A model generated the notes under the pieces. The model did no database searches and had not been told where the DNA came from. It saw only the letters and a program-made list of their open reading frames with translations. From Costertonia aggregata (lineage in GTDB: Bacteria > Bacteroidota > Bacteroidia > Flavobacteriales > Flavobacteriaceae): a stretch of DNA of 64,000 nt. Where the stretch lies: NCBI RefSeq assembly GCF_013402795.1, contig NZ_CP058595.1:2582001-2646000 (forward strand), read 5' to 3'. This document shows positions 1 to 8,274 of this stretch, one piece after another; position 1 is the stretch's first letter, and the number at the start of each line of letters is the position of its first letter. The position numbers were made by a program, and so were the translations under genes.

Positions 1-305
1 TTGGTGATTGCCTCTCCCAATATTTGGGTAGCATCTACCCGAGAGTCTAGTATCATCTTTTTGTTTTGCTCCGTATACCTACAATCTACCGAGCGACCTG
101 CCATATTTATCAATACTTCGCACCCATCAATTTCATGTTGCCAATCGCTTAGGGATTTTGCATCCCAAGTAACGTAACGTACATTTGCTTTTGTACATGA
201 TTTTCCCCGTGTCAAAACGATTATGGTATCAAATTTATCTTCAAAATATGTTATGATGGCATTTCCCAAAAAACCGCTACCGCCCGCTATGACCAATTTT
301 TGCAT
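1..305 (-). CDS. TIGR01777-type NAD-dependent epimerase (5' part only)
   Basis: The gene starts at the ATG complementary to 303-305 and runs out of the window on the left, so only about 101 N-terminal residues are visible. It opens with a Rossmann motif, LVIAGGSGFLGNAI, and continues with WDAKSLSDWQ, INMAGRSVDCRYT and ILDSRVDAT, which are typical of the TIGR01777 (YfcH-like) branch of extended short-chain dehydrogenases. Substrate is unknown for this family. It is the last visible gene of a leftward set, ten bases after the stop of the membrane protein gene, so co-transcription is likely. Confidence 0.85.
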   Translation of the reverse strand, partial: MQKLVIAGGSGFLGNAIITYFEDKFDTIIVLTRGKSCTKANVRYVTWDAKSLSDWQHEIDGCEVLINMAGRSVDCRYTEQNKKMILDSRVDATQILGEAIT

Positions 306-315
306 TTCTTAAAGA

Positions 316-756
316 TCATAGGTTGAAATATGTAATCACGTTCACTATAAAAAGCCATGTATAAACCACTGCGAAAAGTGTAAACAAGGCGTTCATAAAA
401 TAACTGCCTATTTTGAACAAGGTCTCTTGCGGAATTCGGTACATTGGATAGTAAGCGATCTGTGTTGCGACTTTACCTACCCAGTAGGCTGCAATCAAAC
501 CTGTTAAGGCTATGGCAAGTTTTGAGCCATTTTGTAGGTCAGTCGACAGTAGTATGGCGATGAGTCCAAATGAAAAATTGAGTCCTTGAATATACCTGCC
601 ATAGGTTTTGGCGATTTCTTGATTTAGCGGCTTTAGCTGTTTTACATCAGTATACCAATCAAAAACGCGATGACGTATCCAGGAGTAAATCAATGCAGTG
701 AAGATTTGGCCTAGTCCTCCTAAAATTATCAACCAATTAGGTACATTATAACTCAT
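316..756 (-). CDS. four-helix membrane protein, unknown function
   Basis: A 146-residue hydrophobic protein with about four predicted membrane segments (roughly residues 8-26, 58-74, 79-100 and 118-142) and a short charged loop carrying DVKQLKPLNQEIAKTYGR. I do not recognise a named family. It sits between a GbsR/MarR-type regulator and a TIGR01777 epimerase in the same leftward direction with short gaps, so the three probably form one transcription unit. The ATG start at 756 is the only good choice. Confidence 0.7.
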   Translation of the reverse strand: MSYNVPNWLIILGGLGQIFTALIYSWIRHRVFDWYTDVKQLKPLNQEIAKTYGRYIQGLNFSFGLIAILLSTDLQNGSKLAIALTGLIAAYWVGKVATQIAYYPMYRIPQETLFKIGSYFMNALFTLFAVVYTWLFIVNVITYFNL

Positions 757-807
757 ATTACTTTATTTTAAGTTTTCTGAAAATATTTAAATAGTGTCTC
801 AGATTTT

Positions 808-1311
808 TTACTTGAACAATTTTAACAACGATTTGGTCAGCCAATTTTGTTTTTGGTTTACAATTTTATTGAGCATAGTATCGGCGGTGTAGGCCAGCTC
901 ATGTAAAGCCATGGTCTGTTTTATAAATTCTTTTGTTGCTTCTGTTCCGTCGTCTTTTATGCTAGATACTTCTTCTAAAGTTTTTACGACCGGTTTAATC
1001 TCTCTTCTACTGCGTTCTTTGGCAATGATTCGTGCCAGTTCTTGCACATCTTTTTCCGTAGTAAAATATTCCTTGCGCTCACCTGCTTTCAATTCTTTGG
1101 TGACAATGCCCCAGTCTATCAACTGCCTTACGTTCATACTGGTATTGCCACGTGATATTTTGAGTTCTTTCATTATTTCTTCCGTAGTCAATGCTTTCGT
1201 CGATATAAAAAGCAAAGCCTGTATTTGAGCCATAGCCTTGTTGATGCCCCATAAAGTACCCAAACTACCCCATGTACTTATAAATTTACTTTTTGCTTTT
1301 ACATAATCCAT
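808..1311 (-). CDS. GbsR/MarR-type winged-helix transcriptional regulator
   Basis: From the ATG at 1311 (MDYVKAKSKFI) the protein has 167 residues. Residues 15-80 have the GbsR look: WGSLGTLWGINKAMAQIQALL followed by a helix-turn-helix LTTEEIMKELKISRGNTSMNVRQL and a wing ending in KAGERKEYF. Family members are dimeric DNA-binding repressors that respond to small molecules. An upstream ATG at 1344 would add eleven hydrophobic residues not typical of the family, so the shorter start is preferred. It leads the leftward set and probably controls the membrane protein and epimerase that follow. Confidence 0.8.
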   Translation of the reverse strand: MDYVKAKSKFISTWGSLGTLWGINKAMAQIQALLFISTKALTTEEIMKELKISRGNTSMNVRQLIDWGIVTKELKAGERKEYFTTEKDVQELARIIAKERSRREIKPVVKTLEEVSSIKDDGTEATKEFIKQTMALHELAYTADTMLNKIVNQKQNWLTKSLLKLFK

Positions 1312-1581
1312 GAGATAAATATACAAATATTTTTGAAATTTCAATAATTATTGAAATTATATATACTCTTATTACGGACTATGTACAAGATGCCATTCCA
1401 AAATATATAGTAATATAATCCGTTCTTATCTTAATTGTTCTATGGTAAAGCCTAGTTTTTTACAGAAACCACTGAAAACAGTGATGTTGGGATCTCATTG
1501 CTACATTAGCTTGCAGCTATAATTTAAAATGGTATTTACTAATATGTTCATAAAGCCTACAAATAAACCAAACCTGTATAA

Positions 1582-2211
1582 ATGAAATCAAAGTTCTTAA
1601 TAATTGCAATCTTGATGTCTCAAGTAACAATGTCACAAACAAGTTTTGAACCCGTGAAGAAGGAAATCTTAGATCAATGGATTTCCCAAGCACGTGAAAA
1701 AAATGAAATAGCTACACAGCATCTCCCAAAATTCAGGGAAGAACATCAAGATGTTCTGGATAAACCAGAAGACTCTAACCGAAGGTTTGACTACGGGCGT
1801 ATTCTCACTATTTTGTTACAGCCTACATTGTCCACGGCAACTGAAAACCCCATGTCAAAAAGCGCGAACAATATTGCCGAAGAGGCAGAGCGTGCCTATC
1901 TTGGTGCTATAGAACTTTACGAAAAACATGGGCGTGCCAACATTATGCTGGGCCTGCTCTACAATCAATTGGGCAGATACATGCAATCGGAAAAATATCT
2001 CGAAGTTGGCCTTGAACTAGAAGAAGGTGGCGAAGATTGGATGGTCGCCGCAAACCAGTACTTGCTTGCTGGGGCATATACCTATAATACCGATGAGGAA
2101 AAATACCAAGAGGTCTACAAAAAGTTCAAAGAGTACGCACATACAGATGTGAAAGACAGCGCATATTATAAAAAGATGGCAGTTTTGTACATATCGTATT
2201 ACGAGAGGTAA
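1582..2211 (+). CDS. secreted TPR-like protein
   Basis: A 209-residue protein with an N-terminal signal peptide (MKSKFLIIAILMSQVTMSQ, cleavage probably near residue 19). The second half, about residues 95-205, is helical with TPR-like spacing: AERAYLGAIELYEKHGRANIMLGLLYNQLGR and SEKYLEVGLELEEGGED style helix pairs. Such repeats usually mediate protein contacts in the periplasm. It is followed after 19 bases by another secreted orphan, suggesting an operon. No enzyme motif is seen. Confidence 0.65.
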   Translation: MKSKFLIIAILMSQVTMSQTSFEPVKKEILDQWISQAREKNEIATQHLPKFREEHQDVLDKPEDSNRRFDYGRILTILLQPTLSTATENPMSKSANNIAEEAERAYLGAIELYEKHGRANIMLGLLYNQLGRYMQSEKYLEVGLELEEGGEDWMVAANQYLLAGAYTYNTDEEKYQEVYKKFKEYAHTDVKDSAYYKKMAVLYISYYER

Positions 2212-2230
2212 TTTACCAAACACACTACCT

Positions 2231-3310
2231 ATGCGAAATATCATCTTTTGTTTAGTAATCATCCATCCAATATTCTGCTTTTCACAAAATTTGGCCAATG
2301 GCTTTTATCAAGTTGATGAAACATACGAGGGTAGGCTAGTAAGGGAATTGGACGATACTTCTGACTTTTATGTGGTACCCCAACCTATCTTGGTTTTGGA
2401 CGATTTTAAAAATATACAAGCACGGCCATCGGAGTTTGGCGGCACACACAATCTAATATTTGAGCTAAAAGACATAGGTTCTGAAAAATTCAAAAATTTC
2501 ACACAAAAGGAATCTCCAACACAAATGGCCTTGCTTATGGATAGCAAGCTTATAAGCAAGGCGATTATACAAATGCCCATCCCAAATGGAACATTTATTT
2601 TATCTGGTCTTGATTTTAAAAAAGCAAGGGCAACACGAAATAAACTTCTGCAGCAAATGGGAAAATCACCTTTGTTCGCAAAAGGTAATTTTACAATTTA
2701 CAGTAATAGGGCAATTTATGACGGTAAAGAAATTTATAATACCAAAACGGACTATAATACTTTTATGGAACGCGAAGCCATGCCCGGCTCGCAATGTGAT
2801 GCCTATTATTCGTCATATTACAACCCATTGTCACTAGTTGGCGATTTCTATAGTTATGAATGGGGATATTCAGCCGAATCAGCATGTGGTTCGCCGGGCA
2901 ACATGTTAGGGGTGAAAACAACCAATGATGAAACTGGCACAGCGGTTTCGCTTTTGCAAATTGTTGAGGAAGAGGTTGTTGTGGCAGCCTTAAAAAAAGA
3001 CAGTTGGGTCACACAACAAGCAGTATCATTTAAAATAGATTTAGAAAATGTTGAGAGTTTTTCAGGTATGCTTGATTTTTTTAAAGCGCACTTTGGGGTC
3101 ACCATTACGCCGTCAAGTTTTTGTATTCTTGGTTATGAAAAGGGGATGGTAAAAATTCGTCTTGTAGGTGTTGAATATGTGGGTTACAGTCACCATCGTC
3201 ATTTACAGCTAGGTTTTGAAGTGCCTGTCAAAGAAAAGGCAAAGCCTATATTCTCTGATAATACTTTTTTTTATTTGGGAAAATTTAAAAATGGGCTTTA
3301 TCAATACTAA
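2231..3310 (+). CDS. secreted protein of unknown function
   Basis: A 359-residue protein with a signal peptide (MRNIIFCLVIIHPIFCFSQ). The mature part contains motifs reminiscent of export-associated or SecDF-like periplasmic regions (residues about 15-135, with FELKDIGSEKFKNFT and KAIIQMPIPNGTFILSG), but this likeness is weak and I do not assign a family. It carries several cysteines around residues 190-220 (SQCDAYYSSYY, SACGSPG) that could form disulfides. It follows the TPR-like gene by 19 bases and is probably co-transcribed with it. Confidence 0.6.
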   Translation: MRNIIFCLVIIHPIFCFSQNLANGFYQVDETYEGRLVRELDDTSDFYVVPQPILVLDDFKNIQARPSEFGGTHNLIFELKDIGSEKFKNFTQKESPTQMALLMDSKLISKAIIQMPIPNGTFILSGLDFKKARATRNKLLQQMGKSPLFAKGNFTIYSNRAIYDGKEIYNTKTDYNTFMEREAMPGSQCDAYYSSYYNPLSLVGDFYSYEWGYSAESACGSPGNMLGVKTTNDETGTAVSLLQIVEEEVVVAALKKDSWVTQQAVSFKIDLENVESFSGMLDFFKAHFGVTITPSSFCILGYEKGMVKIRLVGVEYVGYSHHRHLQLGFEVPVKEKAKPIFSDNTFFYLGKFKNGLYQY

Positions 3311-3372
3311 TTTGAGATGCAAAAAGTAAGTCCGATGTTGTTTGTATTCCTCAAAGCAAAGAAATCGAATAA

Positions 3373-3786
3373 GTGAAATTATTTAAAATGATCATTTTTT
3401 CTATCATTTCTACGTTGATGATGATAGGCTTGTTGTCTGCTTTTGCGTTTATCTTATCAAAAGGCATAGAGTATTACAATTTTAAGGCATATGCCCTAAA
3501 TCCTATATTTTTCATAGGTTTTGTATATGGTTTTCTGGTATTTCTTGCGGTTTGTTTTATTAAATCAAAAAAGATGATGTCAATATTAATGTGTCTTGTT
3601 TTTACAACATTATATTTATTTATGACTTTTCAGGTTGCATTTGATTTACGTAGCGAATTTGGGGCTACTTGGTTATCTTCCGAAGTCTTTTGGGAGTTGG
3701 TTGTGAATAAGGGGAAAGGGTTATATTTTTTGGCGGTTGGTTTGATTTTAACTTTGATCAGTACCATGATTCTTGTAAAGAAATGA
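3373..3786 (+). CDS. small four-helix membrane protein
   Basis: A 137-residue hydrophobic protein with about four membrane helices (roughly residues 5-28, 44-63, 69-89 and 116-134). The frame opens with GTG at 3373; an in-frame ATG at 3388 (MIIFSIISTLMM) is an equally good start and would remove five residues. No family recognised. It lies in a run of orphan rightward genes between 1.6 and 5.2 kb. Confidence 0.55.
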   Translation: MKLFKMIIFSIISTLMMIGLLSAFAFILSKGIEYYNFKAYALNPIFFIGFVYGFLVFLAVCFIKSKKMMSILMCLVFTTLYLFMTFQVAFDLRSEFGATWLSSEVFWELVVNKGKGLYFLAVGLILTLISTMILVKK

Positions 3787-3909
3787 TATGCGAAAATCAC
3801 ATAATATCCCTGAAATAAGGGATACGTCGCTTACGTTAATACTAGACTTTTGTGGTATAGGAAAACAACGTTGACATTCTCAGAGGTAAGAGATAATCAA
3901 TCTTAAAAA

Positions 3910-4317
3910 ATGAAAGAACAAACACCTGCAAATATAACATTTGGCTTATTGGCCAAACTGCCTAAGTCCGAACTGCAGCTATTGGTAAAAGAGTACATAG
4001 CATATAGTGGTAAAGTTAAATATGTGTATTATTTCATTTTTGGTTTTTTTGCGATTGTCATGACGTATAATCTTGTTTTCGCAGGAAGGAGTTTTCCAAT
4101 ACATGACTATAAAAATATACAGAACACCATGGTTGGTGTCGTGGGTATTTTTTTATTGATTTTTTTAGGGGTCGCAGGGTATGTATTGGCAAAGCTGATA
4201 AGGCTAAAAAAGAGAATAAATAGCATCGCTGAAAAGTGTAGATTAAATAAAAAAGCATTGCGGTCAGAATTTCACTTATTTGTGAAAACCACTATTGGTG
4301 GTACAGGAATTAAATAA
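3910..4317 (+). CDS. small membrane protein with two helices
   Basis: A 135-residue protein starting at an ATG preceded by AATCTTAAAAA. It has a short soluble N-terminus (MKEQTPANITFGLLAKLPK), two membrane helices (about residues 40-60 and 76-97) and a basic C-terminal tail (RLKKRINSIAEKCRLNKKALR). Seventeen bases later the next lipoprotein gene starts, so the two may be expressed together. The product is not recognised. Confidence 0.55.
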   Translation: MKEQTPANITFGLLAKLPKSELQLLVKEYIAYSGKVKYVYYFIFGFFAIVMTYNLVFAGRSFPIHDYKNIQNTMVGVVGIFLLIFLGVAGYVLAKLIRLKKRINSIAEKCRLNKKALRSEFHLFVKTTIGGTGIK

Positions 4318-4334
4318 CCATTAAAAACATAAAA

Positions 4335-5204
4335 ATGAAAAAGTATTTAAAGTATGCATTTACAATAGCGGCACCTCTGGTTTTCAACAGTTGTAATCTT
4401 GGAGGCTCAATAGCTGATGGGATTTCCGTTAAAGAGGAAGGAGTATCGGTTGATAAAGTGTACGTATCGGACGGTAAAGATGAGTTGAAAACGAGAACAT
4501 TTACATATGGTCAAAATATATACACGAATTTTGAAGGGGTCGAAGGCTTCAACTTTGAAAACAATAAGTATTATCCGCAAATGTCGGTTTACATAGTTTC
4601 CAAAGAGGGGGACACTGTAATGAAGCAGGATAAGTTATATAATGATAATGCTGGTTTTGGTAAAGAAATAAATGTGCTTGAAGGCCGGTTGATTTTGGCT
4701 AACCCAATACACTCCGGAAAGGAGTATACAGTTCACTACACGATTACCGATCAAAAAGGAGACGGTAGATTGTATAGTGAAATGGATTTTAACCTTATCA
4801 AGGACGACAATATTCAAGTTGAAAAAAACGGTTTGGATTTTCAGGAAGCTTACATTATGTCCCAAAAAACGGGCGAGGTCATCACAAATGCTGAAATAGG
4901 CTTTGACCAATTACTTTTGATGGATTTTCAGGGACTTAACGGTTATCAGTTAAAAAATGGAATGGTAAGTTTGGGTTTGTATGTTAAAATGACCGACAGT
5001 TCCGGTAATGTGGTCGTTGAGAACAAAGATGCTTTTTCTGGCAGGGGGACTATGGACGAAAATACGGTAAAACAAGGCATAGCCTCAACGATGAAGCTCT
5101 CACGTGGTAAATTGGATAATCCCGTAAAATGGGAAATGAGGATTTGGGACAAGAACAGTGATGCCGAACTCAAAGCCGTAGCTGAGCTGACTGTCAAAAA
5201 TTGA
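4335..5204 (+). CDS. lipoprotein of unknown function
   Basis: A 289-residue protein with a lipoprotein signal: MKKYLKYAFTIAAPLVFNSC, the last cysteine being the lipidated residue. The following NLGGS is compatible with flavobacterial lipoprotein export signals. The mature part looks like two similar beta-rich halves, each with a phrase about agonist-like effects (for example TNFEGVEGFNFENNKYYPQMSVYI and LLMDFQGLNGYQLKNGMVSLGLYV), which suggests an internal domain duplication around residues 35-155 and 160-289. Family not recognised. Confidence 0.65.
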   Translation: MKKYLKYAFTIAAPLVFNSCNLGGSIADGISVKEEGVSVDKVYVSDGKDELKTRTFTYGQNIYTNFEGVEGFNFENNKYYPQMSVYIVSKEGDTVMKQDKLYNDNAGFGKEINVLEGRLILANPIHSGKEYTVHYTITDQKGDGRLYSEMDFNLIKDDNIQVEKNGLDFQEAYIMSQKTGEVITNAEIGFDQLLLMDFQGLNGYQLKNGMVSLGLYVKMTDSSGNVVVENKDAFSGRGTMDENTVKQGIASTMKLSRGKLDNPVKWEMRIWDKNSDAELKAVAELTVKN

Positions 5205-5292
5205 GGGGTAACCGGAAGGTGATTTTTCATAATATAAGGTCACTTAGTACAGTTTTGGCCAATGCTGCTTTTTGATAGCTGCGATAAATACC

Positions 5293-5640
5293 AATGTAAC
5301 AACACGGTAAGCGGGTATATGTATTGTTTATTGTAATCTGAAAAGGCCAATACAAATTGATGACAGGTACTATCCCAATGTGGACCTTGCATTGGTTTTG
5401 AAATAGGGGATTTTAGATTTTCCTATCAAAATTCGTTTGGTCCGAACGCTAATGTTCCGACATTTTTGGAACAATCGTTCAATTTTATGTTGGTGTTTGA
5501 TGAAAAGACAATCCAAAAGTCCCGTTGGCATTGACAGAAAAGGTGCAGGAAGAATATAACGATACAATAATTTGAGGTTGTTTGTTGAGCATCAATAGCT
5601 TTACACCAAAAATAGACGTCGATTTATATATGACATTTAA
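5293..5640 (+). pseudogene. decayed gene fragment, at least two frameshifts
   Basis: No intact frame is present, but protein-like stretches continue each other across three frames on the plus strand. Frame at 5341 reads RPIQIDDRYYPNVDLALVLK and stops at 5404. The frame of 5358 then reads FEIGDFRFSYQNSFGPN and onward to MLVFDEKTIQK before a TGA at 5532. The frame of 5522 then reads PLALTEKVQEEYNDTII before a stop. The simplest reading is a former small soluble protein broken by indels. The identity is unknown. A chance pattern cannot be excluded. Confidence 0.35.
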
Positions 5641-8205
5641 ATGATGAAAAAAATAGCACATCCACTTTTTGAAATACAAATACCCGGTTCTTTTGAGCTA
5701 AGGGACCAGTCCGACGTGGGTATATGGGCAGAAAATCGCGATGCGACCTATGAAAACCAATGGCCATTGGTAAGTGCCGTGATTTTAAGGCTAAATGATC
5801 TAAATGATGATATTTACAAAGGGGATACTTGGCAAGAACGGTTTGAGGACTCTTGCCTTTCCATCTATTTTAAATCCGAAAAACTTAGCGGGCAAAATAA
5901 GAAGTTAAAAGGTTTTGATTCATATGTGGTCAAAGCACATACCGATGCGACTTTTCAAAAGACGCATTTCAAGATCAACTATTTGTTCGCGGCCATTATT
6001 TTGGATGATGACCATTATCTGGAGTTCAGGGCGGTTCACGAAAAAACATCAGATGGTTATTTAGAAGCATGGGCAATAGCTTCTTTGGACTCCTTGGAGA
6101 TTTTTGGGGATGCAAGCGTACGCTCTCAGGCGTGGCGCATGCATTTGATTGCTCTAGAGGAAGAAGAACGTGCCCATCAAGATAAACTAGCTTCCATGAC
6201 CCATCGGGAACCGGAAAAAAAAGTGTTCAAAGCTGAAATCCCCAAAGACGGAAAAGAGGTTTTTAAAGTCGGGGATTTTGATTTTGAGTTTGTAGCGAAA
6301 GAAACGAATATAAGTATCGGAGCAATGTCGAGAGATATACAGCTCACAATAAAAGCAAAAACTAAGGAAGTTAAAAAAGCGATTCAAACAAAGGTACTTG
6401 ATGACTATCCGGGTGATGGTACGGTTACTTTGACCTTTCCTGCAAAGGGCATCCATGAAAATGGACAGCCCAAAGGGCAAATGTATTTTGAAGAAGAAAA
6501 GACCAATGCACCTTTATTCTTGCATGCCCGAAGTGAAGGTTTTGATTACACCCTAGCATTTTCTGGCTCTTTGACTTTTGATAACGGCTGGGTATTGCTA
6601 AAAGGTGAAATGACCAAAAGCTATCACAATAAGGCGTATCCCATTTTTGTCGCTAAAAAAATGGATATGTCAGTTTTAAAATGGTCAGACTATCGTTTTT
6701 CTTCCATGGAAGAGGCATATACTGCCAGTCCGAATGAGGTGCGCTACCTCTTACTACAAAATCCGAGTTTTACAAAATTACCTGAAGCCTTATTCGGGTT
6801 CAAGAATTTAGAGGAATTGACCATTCATCAGAAATCCAATAGCTGGGAAGAAGAAAAGTTGCCCTTTAACCAGTTTCAGAAAGAATTAGGGCAATTGGTA
6901 AAATTGAAAAAATTACACATTAGTGGTGCAGCTCTAGAACAACTTCCGGAAAGTATTGGTCTACTTACCGATTTAGAACAGTTGAACGTTAGCCAAACGT
7001 TCATTCAAGATATGCCGAATAGTATCTGGCAGTTGCCCAAGCTTAAATACCTTTGGTTGTCATCAAATAAGCTTACAAGTATCTCCGATACCATCAATCT
7101 TCCGAGTTTACAAAATATTTCATTGGATAAAAATGAATTGACCACCTTGCCCGAATCTTTGGCCAAACAGCCGCAGCTTAAACGCATCAAGCTAGAAGGA
7201 AATCCACTAGAGCATTTACCTGAGGCCTTTAATGCAATTAAGGAGATAGAACTGTCTATGGAAGATAAATTACGATTGCTGGATTTTGATTACAAAGGCG
7301 CAGATGAAAATGGCTTGGTTGCATGGGACGATTCTGTTTTTTGGTCTCACTACGATGACGAGCTGGTAGCGGAAATCGATTTGGTCATCAAAGAAAATGA
7401 ACTGGAGGAATACGATAAAGCATTAAAACCTATGGTCAAAAAGGCTGTCGGGTTTAAGCATATCAGCGAGGAAGATTATAAAGCTATAGGCAACCATCGT
7501 TTTGGTGGCATGCCCGACTTACCTGAAAATATTCCCTATCCCAGATTTGGGGAGAATTGGCGTGAAGGTAAAAACGACTACATCTATGAGTTCATAGGGC
7601 AAATTAATTGTGCCGAAATTGCTCATTTGCAAGACTATTTACCTAGAACCGGTACGCTATTTTTCTTCTTGGAGACGATGCATAATATTTACGGTGGTGT
7701 AAACAACCCCGGTAAAATTATTTACGTAGAAGACAATGCGAAACTAGCTTCGGGCAAGCGTTTTAATTTTACCGATGAGGATTATTTTGAAATGTTCGAC
7801 GAAGGGTATCAGGGCTTTAAAGTCAGTGCTACGAAAATGAACAGTGCTCCATCATTTTATGCAAGTTATGCGAACAAACACCTCTTTTCGGGCGAAAGTG
7901 CCAAGATTAAAGATGATGACAAACTTTTGGATGCATTGTATGATACTTTTGAAAATCCGATAAATGAGAAGAATCCTTTCGAGTATGCGGTAAACGCTCA
8001 TGGTTTTACCCAGCATGAAGCACCTGAATTGCAGGCATCGCTGGCTAAAAAAGGAAATCCTGAAGATTGGGTTACTCTTTTAGTGGTAACATCCGCTGGC
8101 GATATGCAATGGAGTGACGCCGGTGATATTTTTTATGTGATACACAAGAGCGATTTGGCAAAAAAAGATTTTAGTAATGTTTTTGTTACCCTGGAAAGTA
8201 GTTGA
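5641..8205 (+). CDS. leucine-rich-repeat protein with C-terminal YwqG (DUF1963) domain
   Basis: An 854-residue, apparently cytosolic protein without a signal peptide. Residues 1-200 form an unrecognised domain (HPLFEIQIPGSFELRD). About residues 365-545 hold leucine-rich repeats with the consensus LxxLxxLxLxxNxLxxLP (for example LPSLQNISLDKNELTTLPES). Residues about 600-850 match the YwqG/DUF1963 family: GGMPDLPENIPYPR, FIGQINCAEI and the TGTLFFFLE core. YwqG is encoded next to a toxin-immunity locus in Bacillus, but its biochemical role is not settled. ATG at 5641 is followed by a second ATG at 5644, and either may be used. Confidence 0.8.
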   Translation: MMKKIAHPLFEIQIPGSFELRDQSDVGIWAENRDATYENQWPLVSAVILRLNDLNDDIYKGDTWQERFEDSCLSIYFKSEKLSGQNKKLKGFDSYVVKAHTDATFQKTHFKINYLFAAIILDDDHYLEFRAVHEKTSDGYLEAWAIASLDSLEIFGDASVRSQAWRMHLIALEEEERAHQDKLASMTHREPEKKVFKAEIPKDGKEVFKVGDFDFEFVAKETNISIGAMSRDIQLTIKAKTKEVKKAIQTKVLDDYPGDGTVTLTFPAKGIHENGQPKGQMYFEEEKTNAPLFLHARSEGFDYTLAFSGSLTFDNGWVLLKGEMTKSYHNKAYPIFVAKKMDMSVLKWSDYRFSSMEEAYTASPNEVRYLLLQNPSFTKLPEALFGFKNLEELTIHQKSNSWEEEKLPFNQFQKELGQLVKLKKLHISGAALEQLPESIGLLTDLEQLNVSQTFIQDMPNSIWQLPKLKYLWLSSNKLTSISDTINLPSLQNISLDKNELTTLPESLAKQPQLKRIKLEGNPLEHLPEAFNAIKEIELSMEDKLRLLDFDYKGADENGLVAWDDSVFWSHYDDELVAEIDLVIKENELEEYDKALKPMVKKAVGFKHISEEDYKAIGNHRFGGMPDLPENIPYPRFGENWREGKNDYIYEFIGQINCAEIAHLQDYLPRTGTLFFFLETMHNIYGGVNNPGKIIYVEDNAKLASGKRFNFTDEDYFEMFDEGYQGFKVSATKMNSAPSFYASYANKHLFSGESAKIKDDDKLLDALYDTFENPINEKNPFEYAVNAHGFTQHEAPELQASLAKKGNPEDWVTLLVVTSAGDMQWSDAGDIFYVIHKSDLAKKDFSNVFVTLESS

Positions 8206-8250
8206 CCATATAATATGAAATCTTTACACAAGTTAGCGTAACGTCTTACA

Positions 8251-8274
8251 TGAATTTGAATTTGAATTTGAATG
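8251..8274 (+). repeat. short tandem repeat (TGAATT)3 plus TGAATG at a start codon
   Basis: Three copies of TGAATT followed by TGAATG, the last one containing the ATG of the ankyrin gene. Copy changes would alter the leader in 6-base steps and leave the coding frame untouched. Confidence 0.7.

Noticed and set aside
2017-2298. 93-codon minus-strand frame near the TPR-like gene
   Set aside because: Overlaps two better supported genes on the plus strand and is cysteine/phenylalanine-rich without motif.
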